From Trichostrongylus colubriformis (lineage: Eukaryota > Nematoda > Chromadorea > Rhabditida > Trichostrongylidae), in NCBI GenBank assembly GCA_963978905.1, contig OZ022256.1:15111863-15175862 (forward strand): a DNA stretch of 64,000 nucleotides, in the 5' to 3' direction. A model generated the notes under the pieces. The model did not search any database. It saw only the letters and a list, made by a program, of their open reading frames with translations, and had not been told where the DNA came from. The position numbers and the translations under genes are program-made. This document shows positions 22,930-34,263 of this stretch, piece after piece; position 1 is the stretch's first letter, and each line of letters opens with the position of its first letter.

Positions 22930-23285
22930 TGAGTTCCTCTTTCACCCATATGTGTATGTTGTACTTGCTTAATATGTAACGCATGCAAAGTTTCACGAGA
23001 AAACGTGGGGTTCCGGCAAAGACACAGTTCCTCAAAGTGGCGGCAGAGGGGGCAAGGCCTCCGAGAAAGTGCCCGCCCCGTCGTCATCCGCGGTTGGCGA
23101 CAAAGAGTGTGACTAGTCACGTAACGTTCTGTTTCCTCCGTGTCTCCGACCATGGCGGACGAAGGGGTGGGCATCTACCCTGGGTTCCCGCCTCCTTGGC
23201 CGCCACTTTGTAGAGCTGTATTTTTGCCAGATTCTCACTTTTTCGCGTGAAATTTTGCAAGCATCCCTCGCTGAACAGACACAAC
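22930..23285. mobile_element. foldback element Q centred on GTGACTAGTCAC
   Basis: A palindromic element of about 350 bp whose centre is GTGACTAGTCAC (about 23109-23120). Left arm blocks GCATGCAAAGTTTCACGAGA, TCAAAGTGGCGGC and GTGCCCGCCCCGTCGTC are mirrored at right by GTGAAATTTTGCAAGCATCC, GCCGCCACTTTGTAGAG and GACGAAGGGGTGGGCA. A partial relative lies at 29440-29725. Confidence 0.75.
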
Positions 23286-23899
23286 ATGAATGCATGGGTC
23301 AAACACTCATTTTTTCGTGCACGATTCCTTCAGTAAGGTAGCGTACAGAAGCGCATTAACTTACCTGAAATGGAGACAGAATTTATATCATTTCGTGAAT
23401 AGCATTCTTTTTATCACTCCGGCTGAACGAGAATGAAAGTGAGTCTGCTTCGTGCAGCACCTTCCACAGCTTCCAGGAAAATACAAGAAAAATCCAAGCA
23501 CCCATCAGATTCTGCAAGGTACTTATCGCTCCCCCTGAAAAATGGCCTTCTCTGAGGCTTATTTGTAAGTTGCCTATGATAAAAACTGACGCGAGAGCAC
23601 GTGAAGACGGCAAGCGATTCAGTGCTATATTCGGAGAGGAAGTACTTATATGAAAGCCGCTTGCAGAGATCTTAACCATCTTTGACCGAGTTCTCACTCT
23701 CGAAATAGGCGCGGAAGTCTGAGAGCTTCAGCCACTTCGATTCCACTCATCAGCCGTCTGAGGATTTTTCTCATTTCACAGGTGGTGTGTCTAGTCAACA
23801 CCAGGTTTTGCTCTTTTTCTGCGTGCCGCGTAGAGCTAAGAGCGTCGCACGTAGACGGGCCCCAAGTACATAGATTACGCCACCAATTAAATACACCGG
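23286..23899. other. intergenic stretch, nothing recognised
   Basis: The 104-codon minus ORF 23383-23697 has no recognised motif. No repeat was seen. Confidence 0.45.
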
Positions 23900-24150
23900 A
23901 AGGGGTAAGTTCGGCAGATTAAGGAATATGCAAGTCGGGGTGCTAAAGCAGTGTAGCAGTAGAGAAAAAACGAAATAAAACTGCAAAAAAAACGAAAAAT
24001 AGCAACGCGAAAACCTTCTGCTTTTTCGCTCCTCTCTACCTCACTAGCCGCGCTAGAGTGCCGACGTGCGAAAGGCGAAGTACCCGCCCCTCCCTCTTCG
24101 GCAACTCGCCCGGCCGATGAACGGCAGCACAACTCCGAGATCGTATAAGC
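23900..24150 (+). repeat. dispersed repeat R, copy 2
   Basis: Same family as 8540-8815, with GGCAGATTAAGGAATATG, GTCGGGGTGCTAAAGCAGTG, CTACCTCACTAG and AACTCGCCCGGCCGATGAAC in the same order. Minus-strand ORFs here (23887-24156) follow from the repeat. Confidence 0.62.
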
Positions 24151-24254
24151 CCCCAAGCCGCGCTTTTTCAGCGCGAGTATCGCTACACATCTCTTCTAAA
24201 ATGTAAAAATTGTTTTCTGAGAACATGAATTCACAACTCTCACTTTGCACTTAC

Positions 24255-24430
24255 CCCGTTTCTACTGTGACGATGGTGCTCTGCGAGCGCAAGCTACGCG
24301 CGGCATTAGCGCGAGTAGACTGCATTTGGCTTGAATCGCGTTTGATTGCGTAAGGGTGGCAACCGCAACTACGCCTTTTTATTCGTTTTGCTTCTGTGTG
24401 TACCATTGTGACAAAAAATTCGCATTTCCG
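24255..24430 (+). repeat. local duplicate T, copy 1
   Basis: Shares ordered blocks with 25030-25200: GCGAG-AG-TGACTGCA-TTGG, GAATCGCGT-TG-AATTGCGTA, GGG-GGC-ACCG-A-CTACGCCT and TTTTATTCGTTTTGCTT. The copies are about 775 bp apart in the same orientation. Confidence 0.62.
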
Positions 24431-25029
24431 CGTTTGACGCACGAGGAAATGGGGCGAGATAAGGCTCTGAAGACACTAGTCGAGTTCTGAAATGATTACA
24501 CCTAAAAGAAAGGGTAGATCAGCGTCTTCGCTTTAAAACCCATCCAACACGGCGTCCATAGCTCGCACCATCGCGTTCCATGCCGACGGCGCAACGCGAA
24601 TTTTCTGTCTTAATGGCACACACCCCTGTAAGTGACCACGCCCACCATCATGGCTTTGTAGCATCGAGTGTACCTCCCTCGCCTAAGGCCCCACATACCG
24701 TCCGTATGTGCTCTCACCTTTCACTTCCAGTGAATATATTCCTACTCCAAGAACAGCTTGCCCCACTGCTTTTTGGAGTATATCATCGTGATCTAGAGTA
24801 AGATGCAAAAATACGTAATTCTTAGATATTCTATTATGTTGATGGCCCATAAGTTCCTGCCTACGTCACGTGATATGATCTAAGGGGCCCAAGGCACTCT
24901 CGTCTGTCTCATAACATCTCAACATCTTACTGGCAGGACTGAACGGTATATATATCCAGTCACCATGAACTATGAGCATAGCTGTTATGAGCAGTATGAA
25001 ACGCGCTACTTTGTAAGTCTCTCTGAGGG
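24431..25029. other. intergenic stretch between the T copies
   Basis: No gene was recognised. A short run near 24555 (CATAGCTCGCACCAT) also appears in the nested MITE at 57750-57979, so a fragment of that family may be present. Confidence 0.4.
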
Positions 25030-25200
25030 AGGTATGGGTGCGTAACCGTATGCCAGAACTTCGCATTGCGATAATCTCCGCGCGACATTTGCGCGCGGGT
25101 TGACTGCACTTGGTGGGAATCGCGTGCAATTGCGTAGAAAGGGCGGCGACCGTATCTACGCCTATATTTTTTCATTTCGCTTTTGTATCTAACTCGCACC
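25030..25200 (+). repeat. local duplicate T, copy 2
   Basis: Partner of 24255-24430 (see that entry). Confidence 0.6.
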
Positions 25201-25394
25201 GAAATGTTATTAACCAGTCAGCAGGATCCGGTTAAATCTAGTCCATTTTGAATGTTTTCATTCACCCTAGGTTGATAATAGCGCTTTGCATGCATTCGTT
25301 CTATTTTTACGCTATGCATCGTCCGTATATGCATCATTTTTGTTTGCTCGAATTTTTTTTGCTTCATACCTAGAATTATAACGTAGATAATATA

Positions 25395-25877
25395 CAGTGG
25401 CGCTCAGAAGTCTTCGGTCACATGGTCTTTCACTTGTAACTTTTTTGCAACTGCACCGATCTAAGAGAAATTCGAGTATGTTGTACTTGGAGGAACAACA
25501 TACTGAATATACTATTTACGCGCTGAACGGTGTAAGTTACGTGGTTAAATGCAATTTTTTTCGGGTGCCATCCCTATGCCGCCCCGCTGTGCCACTGTCA
25601 TCAAAAGTCGTGGTCTTTCTAATATTAATGTTCTCTGAGGCTTGCTCGTTTTGTTTTTGTAAAGAAAGCCGTTTTTCTCGACCATGCCTTTTTTCTTTTT
25701 TTGGGTGGTCTTGTAGTAAATCCTTGTAAAAACCCATGAAAAGAGTCGAGCGGCACTAAAGTAGAAGGTAGCGTTGACAATATGTAGGGTCGGGCACCAC
25801 ATATTAAAATTTTGTCGAATTTGGTCAAGTAGAAAAAAAGTTATGACAAAAAGGCCGAATACTTTTGAGCGCTACTG
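25395..25877. mobile_element. Tc1-type MITE, 483 bp
   Basis: Ends CAGTGGCGCTCAGAAGTCTT and its inverse (CCGAATACTTTTGAGCGCTACTG), both flanked by TA (25393-25394 and 25878-25879). A CAGT start and TA target are typical of Tc1 elements. The interior has no transposase. Overlapping ORFs of 66-110 codons on both strands carry no motif. Confidence 0.8.
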
Positions 25878-25879
25878 TA

Positions 25880-28630
25880 TTTTGTATTGTACCAAATCAA
25901 GATGCAGTGCGCTTTGGTCGTTTCCTTGGCTCGGCCTAGATAGAATGAGCTTGAAGTGAAGTTGCCAAAATGTACATATAGTTCCAATATGTTTCAATGC
26001 TATGTGCACTTGAAGCCTGTTGTATTCCTGAAGAAAAAATGTATTTATTTCACATTACCTCACGAGGATTTGCTGTGAAAAACCCTTCGCTTTTCACCTG
26101 CCTATTGAGAGTTTGATTCTAGTGCTTATCGCTGACCTCTGCACGTATGACCCCTAGTCCGGTCAAATACGACCCCCGTCGAAGAGCCCTTGACTCGTGG
26201 TGTACCCTGAGGTTCAAACAGGAGACATTAAGTCGATGACAGCTGTATCTGTACGAAGATGGTGATGGATGCTCTATCACGGTCGAGTTTGGTTCATAGT
26301 TAAAGGAACCGGAAGGAGTCTGAAACAATAGGAAGATCAAAGAAATGAGCATTTTGTAACGAACATTCAAGGTTAGAAGCGATAATCGGTGAAAAAAACC
26401 GGGATTCAAAAATGCGACGCTGCGGTGTGTTCTCCCATCCCATTCGCATCAACACACAGACTTTCCGATTTGTCCGCTGTAGGATACGGGCCGCGGGCCA
26501 ACATTAGTTGTAGAAAAACAACTTTATAATGGAAACATCTCCTCTTGGCATCATGCCAAGGCGTCAAATTGTTGTGTTGTGCAATGGCGGCTTCTAAACC
26601 CGTCCGAACTACAACTGTTCAACCGTAGGCCTGACATTATCCCCTTCCGGTGTTTTAAGTATGTTAATGTTTGTACTGTACAAACCACGTTAAGAGCAAA
26701 CTCAGGCGAGCCATCTTTAACATGCTGCTCTAAAGGGTGTTCAGGTGTAGCCACATAAATGCATTGAGGAATATATAGAGATTTGCTACATCCACTAATA
26801 TCCTGACTTCTTCAAAATTTTCCCCTAATGTTACTATCACGACTTTCACGTTATGTGAGTGATCATACATTGTGGATATCTTGTTCTCAACCGTTAGGCT
26901 CCCTTATTTATCTCGACTATTACTGAAATTATCAACAGCATTAAATTAATTTAATATTTGTATAATTAACCTGAAAAGACAGAAGCAGAGAAGAAGGGAG
27001 GAGAAAAAGAAAGAGTAAGAGGAAGGACATGAACATTGACCCGTTTTGCTTGTTCATCAGAGTCAACGATATCAATCCCGAGGCTCATCAGTGATTAGTA
27101 TTGATAGTCAATTAGTATCCTGTTGGTAACATGAAATCATTGTTATTTAATGAATAAACCATAAGTACAAAAGGAAAAGATGAAATCTTCTAGTTCCGGT
27201 ACCGAACTGCGCCCGAAATTGTCTTATCCTGTTCTCAACCCTTGTGCTTCCTTATTTAACCCGCCGTTACACGTCATTTTTCCGGAATCTCAACTATTAG
27301 TGAAATTATTAAGTATTGTCTGAGCTGGCTACATCACACATCAACGGATCCACCAAGGGCTGAAGTTCACTAAAGCTCACCATTTTACATGATTTTATGT
27401 GGTCTGACGTTGAACATGACGTGTTGTACACAAGTATAATCTGTTCGAGCTCTTCACAGCTCCACCATGGCTGAAGGATTACTACGCTCAGGATTTCTTA
27501 TGCGATCAGGTGACAGTGCAAAGTGAAAGGCATTTCCCGACTCCTCGTGTGTGTGCTATGTCGACTCCTCACGTGCTCGAACCTTGATACTACTTTTACA
27601 CATTCCAAATGGGTATCTTATTAGGAATGAGCATACATAATATTAGGATGATCCATCAATACCGGACCACCTTGGCTGATTTTCGATTATTGCTTTTGCA
27701 ATTTTACCTCTACATTTACCAGCCTGATTCACCTAGCCTGCCCCAGAAATCGGGACTTGGACGAAAAAAAAAAGAATTCTGCTCAAAACTCATGTATAAA
27801 GGCTATTCGGGGCGTTGATTACGAGTATGACCTCCTTTTCTGACTTTGACGCCAATTCGGTGCAATTGCACAAAAACTGTACAACAACGCATTTTTACCA
27901 AACTCGCTGAAACTCCGCTTCTATGGGTTAGTTGTAGAGCTGATGACGGATATGACATTCATTCCCAACGAACAGTCCGTTTGACTCCAAGATGGTGTCA
28001 GGCTTGTTCATTTGTGGCTATAGCGGTGCTGACGTAGTTAAGGGTGATACTAATTTTCTGCGTTGTCGTCTTTCACCTGATATTACTTGCAGTCATCAGT
28101 GTTCACACTCGGCGTATATTTTCGTCCAATCTCAGTGAGATGAGAAGGTTTTTTACTGGAGCTTCAGGTAATAGCAGAGCAATGGCGGAGCCGGGCACAG
28201 CGTATTGCCCCGACGCAGTCAGCATCGATGAATGTTGTACGGATTCATGATCAGCCTCTCAAGTATCCGCTGTGGACAAATTTCAACGATTTAGTGAAGG
28301 AGTTCTTGCAAATGATTTGAAAAAATGAGGGATGAAATGAAATGAGTTCCTCGCGTTGGCTCCAATTTAGTGCAATTGCACAAAGTAGGACCCAACACCA
28401 AAAATGGTGCCCCGAATATTCCCTGTGGACCAAGTTTCAGCGAAAATCATTGTATCATTTCGAGGTGTCTGCGGAAGTGGATCGTTGTATAGTGGCCAAT
28501 TATGCTACATAGGCAAGATTGGAAGTTCATTTTGGATTTTTTAATGCTCGCCAGGCCATCGCTTGAGGAGGGAGCTAGCGAACGGAACAGGTGATAGATG
28601 ATCCTCCAAAGTGAGGTTATAGCTTATATG
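25880..28630. other. long intergenic stretch, no gene supported
   Basis: A local duplication joins about 26880-26940 and 27230-27310 (both contain TGTTCTCAACC-TT, CTTCCTTATTTA-like and ACTATTA-TGAAATTAT blocks). GGTGCAATTGCACAAA-type words occur near 27858 and 28370. The minus ORF 26119-26409 holds a hydrophobic start (MLISLIFLLFQ) but it overlaps a TTGTTTCAG acceptor and has no family motif, so I do not call it. Confidence 0.45.
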
Positions 28631-28750
28631 TTGTCGTATACACTCTCACTTGAGCGTGCTATTTCACCCGCTTGTGAGCTTGTATCACTCACGAGCCGTG
28701 CGTTGCTGAGAGAAAATAGCGTGCTTGAGTGAGAGAGCGCACGACGACAA
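28631..28750. mobile_element. small MITE, 120 bp
   Basis: Inverted arms TTGTCGTATACACTCTCACT with TGAGCGTGCTATTT at left and AAATAGCGTGCTTGAGTGAG with GCACGACGACAA at right, separated by about 30 bases. Confidence 0.72.
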
Positions 28751-29159
28751 ATGCGGTCACACCGTCGCGGCGATAGCTTTCGCAAGTTACAGTGACACGA
28801 TTAGTTCGATTTACGTCTATTGGATAGATGAGTCTTATTTCTGATGTTTCCAGTAACTTCTCTTTCTTTGCTAACTTGTGATCTACCATTGTAAGCACCA
28901 TTACTTTTAATTTGACAACACTCAGTCACTCGTGAATTGTGCATTTACAAGCCTAGTTATGCGGTCACCACAACTTCCTCCCTTACGCACTTACTTTTAC
29001 CACACTCAAGCTATTTCCGTGGCGATAGAGCTTCATATCGAAACACATGGTTTCCCGCGACCAACAAAAACTCTTCAAATGCAAATAACGGAAAGATTGG
29101 CGGAATAATGTCGGGAAAAATGCATTTCAAATGAAGGAGCATAGAGAATAGAGTTTGTT
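28751..29159. other. intergenic stretch, nothing recognised
   Basis: Short ORFs on both strands at about 28937-29214 have no recognised motif. Confidence 0.45.
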
Positions 29160-29725
29160 CACATATGGCCCGAGTAAAAACGTCACCAGTTCTCCTGCTT
29201 TCACACAACAACACTCATCCAACACATGAGCTTGAATATTGCGGAATATTTTGGGTCGTGTCCTCTAGAAAAACTCTGGTGTGGATTATGGGTTACATTA
29301 TAGGAGGCGTACATCTCAAAATTGCACGTAGCAGCCTGAGATGCCCATGCTCTCTTCTGCTGCTAGCACTTAAAAAATGGGAGAGCAACTCGTTTGAATA
29401 CCCGCCCAGCACCATTTGAGCAGCCGTCGGCAGGCAGAGCTCTGTTCAAATTTTCGCGCTCAACTGAGATTTGCTTCTCGCTCCGCGTCTCTGGCCACGT
29501 GACAGTCGCTTTTTGCGCCCAGAGCTCTTGTGGCAGCGGCTCCTCGAACGTCACCTGAAGAAGGTCCACCTCAGCCGGATTCTTATTTTTTCGCATAAAA
29601 ATTTTCATGCTATCCTTAGTAAGCGGATACAACATAAACATATGGGTGCCAGTGAAACTTTGATTTTCGTGGAAGATTCTTCCGAGCGGCAATGCAATGT
29701 GGCCTTTGGAGAATTCTAGCTTGGT
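29160..29725. repeat. relative of foldback element Q, partial
   Basis: Read in reverse, 29580-29725 matches the left arm of 22930-23285: CACCCATATGTTTATGTTGT, then GCATGAAAATTTTTATGCG and CCGGC. The 109-codon minus ORF (29363-29692) lies wholly in this repeat. The boundary on the left is uncertain. Confidence 0.55.
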
Positions 29726-29880
29726 CTATGGGTTATACTATGGAAGAAGTATATTCAGAAACCGCCCAAAGGCAACGGCTAGCAGTGTGTTCTGTTGAAG
29801 CTTAGGCTAGCGATGTTCACTGGTCTGTTTTTTGTTGATGGACAGAGCCACCTTTCCAACATATGGTGTTCTTTCAATAG

Positions 29881-30480
29881 GAAAATGTGCGTTACTGGTT
29901 ATCTCATCTAGATAAGCAAAATGCTATAAAATATATCTATTCAATGCTTCTCATGCATGGTCTTTATCGCATACATTCAGGTGAGGTAGGTTGCAATCAA
30001 ATTTTTGATAAAATTCTCAGAAATTTTCCCGTGGCGGGGCGCTTCGCACAGCTATTACTGCAACAGTCGTACCGTCCGTGACTGCTTTCGAAATACAGAA
30101 ACTATTTTTTGGCAGTTACGAGTAGAGTCATATTGTGTCTGTGAACCGAAATTACTGTTCAGTATCAAAATAAGAAATGTAATTTGGATGGTCCACGGTG
30201 ACCATAACCAATAGTTAACTTACAATTTTTTTGTAAACAGCAATTAAAGGAACGTGTTGAAGGAATCACAGCAGACACTTCCGTGTCTGTTTTGAAAGCT
30301 CTCATAGTCATCAGAATACACCATTTTTCTGAAGCGCTTTGCACATCAAATAAAGGCGATGTCTACACTGGCGTGACTTTTAAGATCAAATCTAGCATCA
30401 GTGTGATTTTACTCTCTTCGTTACCTGTATTTATTCAAGAAATGTTTGACCTATATCTTGACTCGAAACGGGAACTCTAA
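29881..30480 (+). CDS. two candidate exons of an unrecognised gene
   Basis: Exon A (29881-29985) follows an acceptor-like TTCTTTCAATAG and reads ENVRYWLSHLDKQNAIKYIY, then SMLLMHGLYRIHSGE, up to the donor-like GTAGGTT. Exon B (30241-30480) follows TTTTTTTGTAAACAG. It begins in phase 0 with QLKERVEGITADTSVSVLKA and runs 79 codons to a stop at 30478-30480. The phases fit (105 bases, then phase 0), and the joined piece would be 114 residues. It would lack a start, so upstream exons are missing or lie outside recognition. A competing donor GTGAGG at 29981 would break the frame. The residue mix looks protein-like, but I do not recognise the family. It may be a pseudogene. Confidence 0.35.
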
Positions 30481-30668
30481 AATCGTTAGTTAGGTCAAGT
30501 AGGTAGGCAGGTGACATAAACAAAAAATCGTCAGTGTTCATACTGTCATCGCTGTTGCAGTTCCACTGCTTCAACTGTGTAATGCCGTCATCTGTTCCTT
30601 TACCCTCATCTCTCATCTCACTATGCTTCATCCAACCCGGAGCAGACCCGGGTCAGAGCGCATAACTA

Positions 30669-31398
30669 CAGGGGTGCCAAAAAAAAGTAATTTTGTCGCC
30701 TCCTTTCACCCCATTTTAGTCGAACTACATCAAGTTCTGTTGAGGTATTTTCATCCCCAGATTCAAGAGCAGACCTCACTCTATAAATATACTCCGTGGC
30801 AGCCTTCTGCACGAGAGCGACGAAAGAGTGAACAAGTTGTGTCACCTCAACTGGGCAAAATCCGAAATTTCGTCGCCCTCGTTCACAACCTTGCTGAGGT
30901 CCGTTCATTCTGGGTACCTGAGGGGATTCATACTGGGTGATGTTCTTTAACATTCCGCTTTCCGGGTTCCCAGCGCCCTTCGCTTCCAAGAGCCAAAACG
31001 TGCCCTTACCACTGAAACTCCTCCGGAGGCGCATTCGAGGCATGAAAATGATACTTCGGATCACAGCAGCGTTATCCGAGCAGCAAGGTCTCTCTGACTT
31101 CCATGAACCGAAGGGCCAATCCTCAGGAAGCTTCCCACAAAAGACCTACCACGGAGCCTGGCTTCACTGTTTTAAGCAGACCTTGATACTGTAGGTACTC
31201 CGAAGCCTGACTGCGCCGAATGAAGGCTCCATACTATTTGTATAAAGGTGAACGTAGAGAGCCACAGCTTTTCTCTGCTTTTAGAAGAACATTTCGGGAA
31301 TATTTTGCCCCAATGCTTTCATTTCTTTCGTTTCCCTATGTTTTGTATTATTGGCAGATGTGAGCCGTGGGCAAAATTACTTTTTTTGGCACCCCCTG
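30669..31398. mobile_element. Tc1-like non-autonomous DNA element, copy 2 (best preserved)
   Basis: 730 bp with ends CAGGGGTGCCAAAAAAAAGT and ACTTTTTTTGGCACCCCCTG, flanked by TA at 30667-30668 and 31399-31400. The GTGCCAAAAA run in the end resembles the GGCCAAAAA of classic Tc1. No DDE transposase motif is visible in any frame, and the 132-codon minus ORF at 30666-31064 is not one. The other copies are at 134-885 and 40870-41574. Confidence 0.84.
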
Positions 31399-31708
31399 TA
31401 TATTTTGACTAAGGAATCAACTAATGGAGGAATGCGGGGAGAGTCTAAGCTTTAGTCTAAGGGGAAATGGGGAAGGGATTCTCATGAGCAAATTGATTTT
31501 CTGCAATAATCGGTCCGCAAGGAATTCTACCTTGGAAACTGGAAGAAATTAATTTTCTACAGGAAACAGTCCGCCTTAAAGTCTACCTTGGGAACTGGAA
31601 GTTGTAAGGCTGAAACAATGCCGTGACCTCTTTGAGGTCGTTGACATAGTGAACGGCTTTCTATTTGGTGTTGGAAGAAAGCGCCGGAAGAGGTCCGCGG
31701 TCACCCTA
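31399..31708. other. flank of the mariner remnant, with a short tandem duplication
   Basis: A block of about 50 bases is repeated: GATTTTCTGCAATAATCGG near 31495 and AATTTTCTACAGGAAACAG near 31551, both running into TCTACCTTGG-AACTGGAAG. The part after 31600 is probably decayed mariner coding sequence. Confidence 0.4.
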
Positions 31709-32087
31709 ATTCATGACAGCGCCACCTCGCAAATCGCGAAGAGTACGCAGACCAAGCTAGAGGAGCTCGGCTGAGATGTCCTGCCCTATCCGCCATACTC
31801 TCCAGACATTGCCCCTTCTGACTATCACCTTACCCATCCTCTTGAATCCTTCCTGGCCAATAGAAAATCCGTTGATTATGACATGCTTGCAAAGGCGATC
31901 GCTGACTTCTTCGACTCTCAGAACCCAGAGTTCTCGGAGGAGGAAATCAACGATTTACCTATGAGGGGGCAGAGCGTTGTCGATTACAATGGTGAATACG
32001 TTGTAGCCTAATTGTTGTTTGTTGCAAGGAAAATTAATAAAAAGTGGTGATCGAAAAAAAAATCATACAAGACTTTTGGGACAACCC
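31709..32087 (+). pseudogene. mariner transposase 3' remnant with its right terminal repeat
   Basis: An in-frame run of 101 codons reads IHDSATSQIAKSTQTKLEEL (decayed HDNARPH, second Asp), has one stop, then DVLPYPPYSPDIAPSDYHL (third Asp) and on to MRGQSVVDYNGEYVV and a stop at 32009-32011. The sequence then ends in CTTTTGGGACAACCC (to 32087), the inverse of a TGGGTTGTCCC-type mariner end. No left end is visible, so the 5' half is lost. The ends and protein differ from the other mariners in this window. Confidence 0.85.
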
Positions 32088-32444
32088 ACTATACGATTAC
32101 CGTAAGGGTGCGACGAAGATCTGCTGGGTGCAATGTGCAACAGAGTCACTCCTTAGTGAACAGAGTCACTCCTTTTTGCCACCTCTTTCGAATAACCATG
32201 CAAACGCTTCCACTCATCAGAAGAAAGTGGACAGCATGGCGTACTTCACACATTTGCAGCTCACCATTGTCATCAAAACGATGTTCAGTTACACGCGAAA
32301 TGGGAATCATCCCTACCTCGGCAGAGGAACAAACCCTACTTCTCTTCGCCACACTGGGACGGTATTTGAACTTACTTATGTGCACCTTGGTAATTCATTG
32401 CACCACAGAGATCAAGCCCCTTCCACAGATTCCGCTGGTATAAC
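32088..32444. other. intergenic stretch with a short tandem duplication
   Basis: GAACAGAGTCACTCCTT-type words repeat in tandem at about 32139-32176. The 144-codon ORF 32044-32478 starts inside the mariner end and runs into the SINE-like repeat, so it is not a gene. Confidence 0.5.
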
Positions 32445-32690
32445 TTGCCATGGGCGGAAATGTTGTGGTGACAGGTAACGTGCACTCCCATCCTCATGAT
32501 GGGCGAATCAAATCCGCACCAACACTCTCCCCGACCGAGCAATCCTTCCACTCCTCTGTGGTAAGTGAGTTGATACCGGAGTCGTCTGCAAAAAGAAGCA
32601 TTGCAATTGGCCACCACAATTCGTTGAGCAGGCACTAACGTGCCACCACGACCCCGAAGGAACGAGAATGCACGGCGCATTCCGACTAGG
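32445..32690 (+). repeat. SINE-like repeat, copy 2
   Basis: Same family as 12009-12230: GTGACAGGTAACGTGCACTC at the 5' end, CGAGCAATCCTTCCACTCC, and GAATGCACGGCGCATTCCGA at the 3' end. Confidence 0.6.
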
Positions 32691-33530
32691 ATCTGATTAG
32701 CGTCAAAAATTTATCCTTCATCCTTCGTGTTCCGTCATAGTCTACTAATGGAGTGAAAGTGCTTTTTCTGCTTCTCTTAATCACATCTCACAACCGAGTT
32801 TCGAGGAATTTTGCCTCTGCGTGGGGGACGTGGGAGGCGTCTTGCTAGGAATCGCCAAAGTACACTGCCATTTTAAAATGCATACGCAAGGCTTGCAACT
32901 AATCCGTAGCGCATCATTATGGGCTGATTGGGGCTGCGACCATTTTTTTAACAAGAAAATAAGTTTACTGAACAAGGAAGGAAGGTTGCGACCATTCTTC
33001 GCAACAAAGTGAGCTCACTGAGGAAGGATCCCTCACTTTTAAATAAATTCGTTCTCGGAAGACCTTCAGTGTTTCTGAGGGCTCTTCTTGGATATAGATT
33101 CGCAAAAACTGTGTTATGTACTTCAGAGATACACAAATAGAACATGTAATTCCTTGAAGTCTGCCATTACTTGAATTAATGGCTCAAATTCACATAGCTT
33201 CCCTTTTCTTAGAAACATCTTTCTGTCCGACATGTATGAATTTGTAATGAAGGCGCATTTCTCTAGAGAAATATACATATTTATATGTGAAGGTTAGTCG
33301 TTTTGCCTAATACCCAATGCATCACAACAAAATTATGCAGTGCGATCTCATTGAGTTCTCTTGATTATGTGGGTGGTTATAATGCTATTCTTTTACTTCC
33401 AGCGCTATCCTGTGTTATCCTTAACACGTATTAGGTTGCTACGAGATGCTACGTAATTATTTACTGCGGGCAGGGATATCTCCCGCCATTGCGGCAAATA
33501 ACCAAACAGAGTTAAAACTGAACTTTTTCA
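32691..33530. other. intergenic stretch, nothing recognised
   Basis: ORFs of 62-65 codons only, without motifs. Confidence 0.45.
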
Positions 33531-33914
33531 TCAAGGTGTAATCTGTTTGATTTCAAACATATTTTCCAATATTTCTATAACAAAAATATCACATTTGCAT
33601 AAAAATCGAGAGGTGAGATCGCAAAAATCTAAAACTTTCTGAAGGCGATTGAAGTGGTCAAGATCGGTAAGCTGCAGTTGTCGCAGATTCGCATAGAGAT
33701 CTCGGAACATCTGTCGCAGCTTTTCATACACTTTTCCTAATTCACAGCGATAGGGATCTGCTGTGATAGTCTGAACAGGGTAGGAGGTGCCTGCAGTGGA
33801 TTGAACCTTTATAAAAACCCCAAATGAGGTATGGTTTGCAAAAACTTTTAGGTGAAGAAGACTTGTCACCCGCATGTTAATGCTTACTGTTACCTTGCAA
33901 AACCCATTTTTCAT
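33531..33914 (-). CDS. unrecognised exon-like ORF, 127 codons
   Basis: The minus-strand frame starts at an ATG (33914) and reads MKNGFCKVTVSINMRVTS at first. It later has an amphipathic helical stretch (KVYEKLRQMFRDLYANLRQL, then TDLDHFNRLQKVLDF) and a Cys-containing tail. There is a possible donor very early (AAG/gtaaca) and possible acceptors inside (CCTGTTCAG, TCACAGCAG), so the true exon could be shorter. No family motif is recognised. It lies 43 bases downstream, on the same strand, of the next ORF. The helix-rich composition makes it a slightly better coding candidate than most ORFs here. Confidence 0.28.
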   Translation of the reverse strand: MKNGFCKVTVSINMRVTSLLHLKVFANHTSFGVFIKVQSTAGTSYPVQTITADPYRCELGKVYEKLRQMFRDLYANLRQLQLTDLDHFNRLQKVLDFCDLTSRFLCKCDIFVIEILENMFEIKQITP

Positions 33915-33957
33915 TGAGTGTTATTAATCGTGTTCGTTTTTCTAAAGAGTAAGACGG

Positions 33958-34263
33958 TTAGAACAGATGTTGAGGTGGACCAGGCATTGCTCGTCGGCAT
34001 GTCAAATGAAGCCACGTGCTTCGATACTGTGCGGTAGTGAACATCCATCGCTCGAATTGTTGCCTCCGGGCTGTACGTAGAGCTTGAATATCAAGCGACA
34101 ACCGTTGACCACCACCAGGTTTCTCCTCACAAAAGATTCCGCGAGCCAGTATTCCACTGATCACTGTAAAGGGCATCGCGGGGGAAAAGCAAGTGCAATA
34201 TCGAGAGTTGCCTTTGCTGCAGAATGTTTGTATCATAGAGCATAATCTCCTGAAAAATCGCAT
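33958..34263 (-). CDS. unrecognised exon-like ORF, 101 codons
   Basis: The minus-strand ORF spans 34263-33958. An acceptor-like GATTTTTCAG sits near its start (about 34251-34260 read in reverse). Directly after it, a different frame reads YALYDTNILQQRQLSILHLL, then FPRDALYSDQWNTGSRNLL, up to a donor-like GTGAGG. The exon may therefore be only the first ~125 bases in that other frame. The longer ORF's own text (MRFFRRLCSMIQTFCSK...) is less protein-like. I do not recognise either. Together with 33531-33914 it may be part of one minus-strand gene or a decayed one. Confidence 0.22.
   Translation of the reverse strand: MRFFRRLCSMIQTFCSKGNSRYCTCFSPAMPFTVISGILARGIFCEEKPGGGQRLSLDIQALRTARRQQFERWMFTTAQYRSTWLHLTCRRAMPGPPQHLF

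Noticed and set aside
26119..26409. Minus ORF with a signal-like MLISLIFLLFQ
   Set aside because: The hydrophobic run overlaps a TTGTTTCAG acceptor-like sequence, so it is as likely an intron end; no family motif follows.
32044..32478. 144-codon ORF, plus strand
   Set aside because: Begins inside the mariner right end and passes into a SINE-like repeat, so it is a chance frame.
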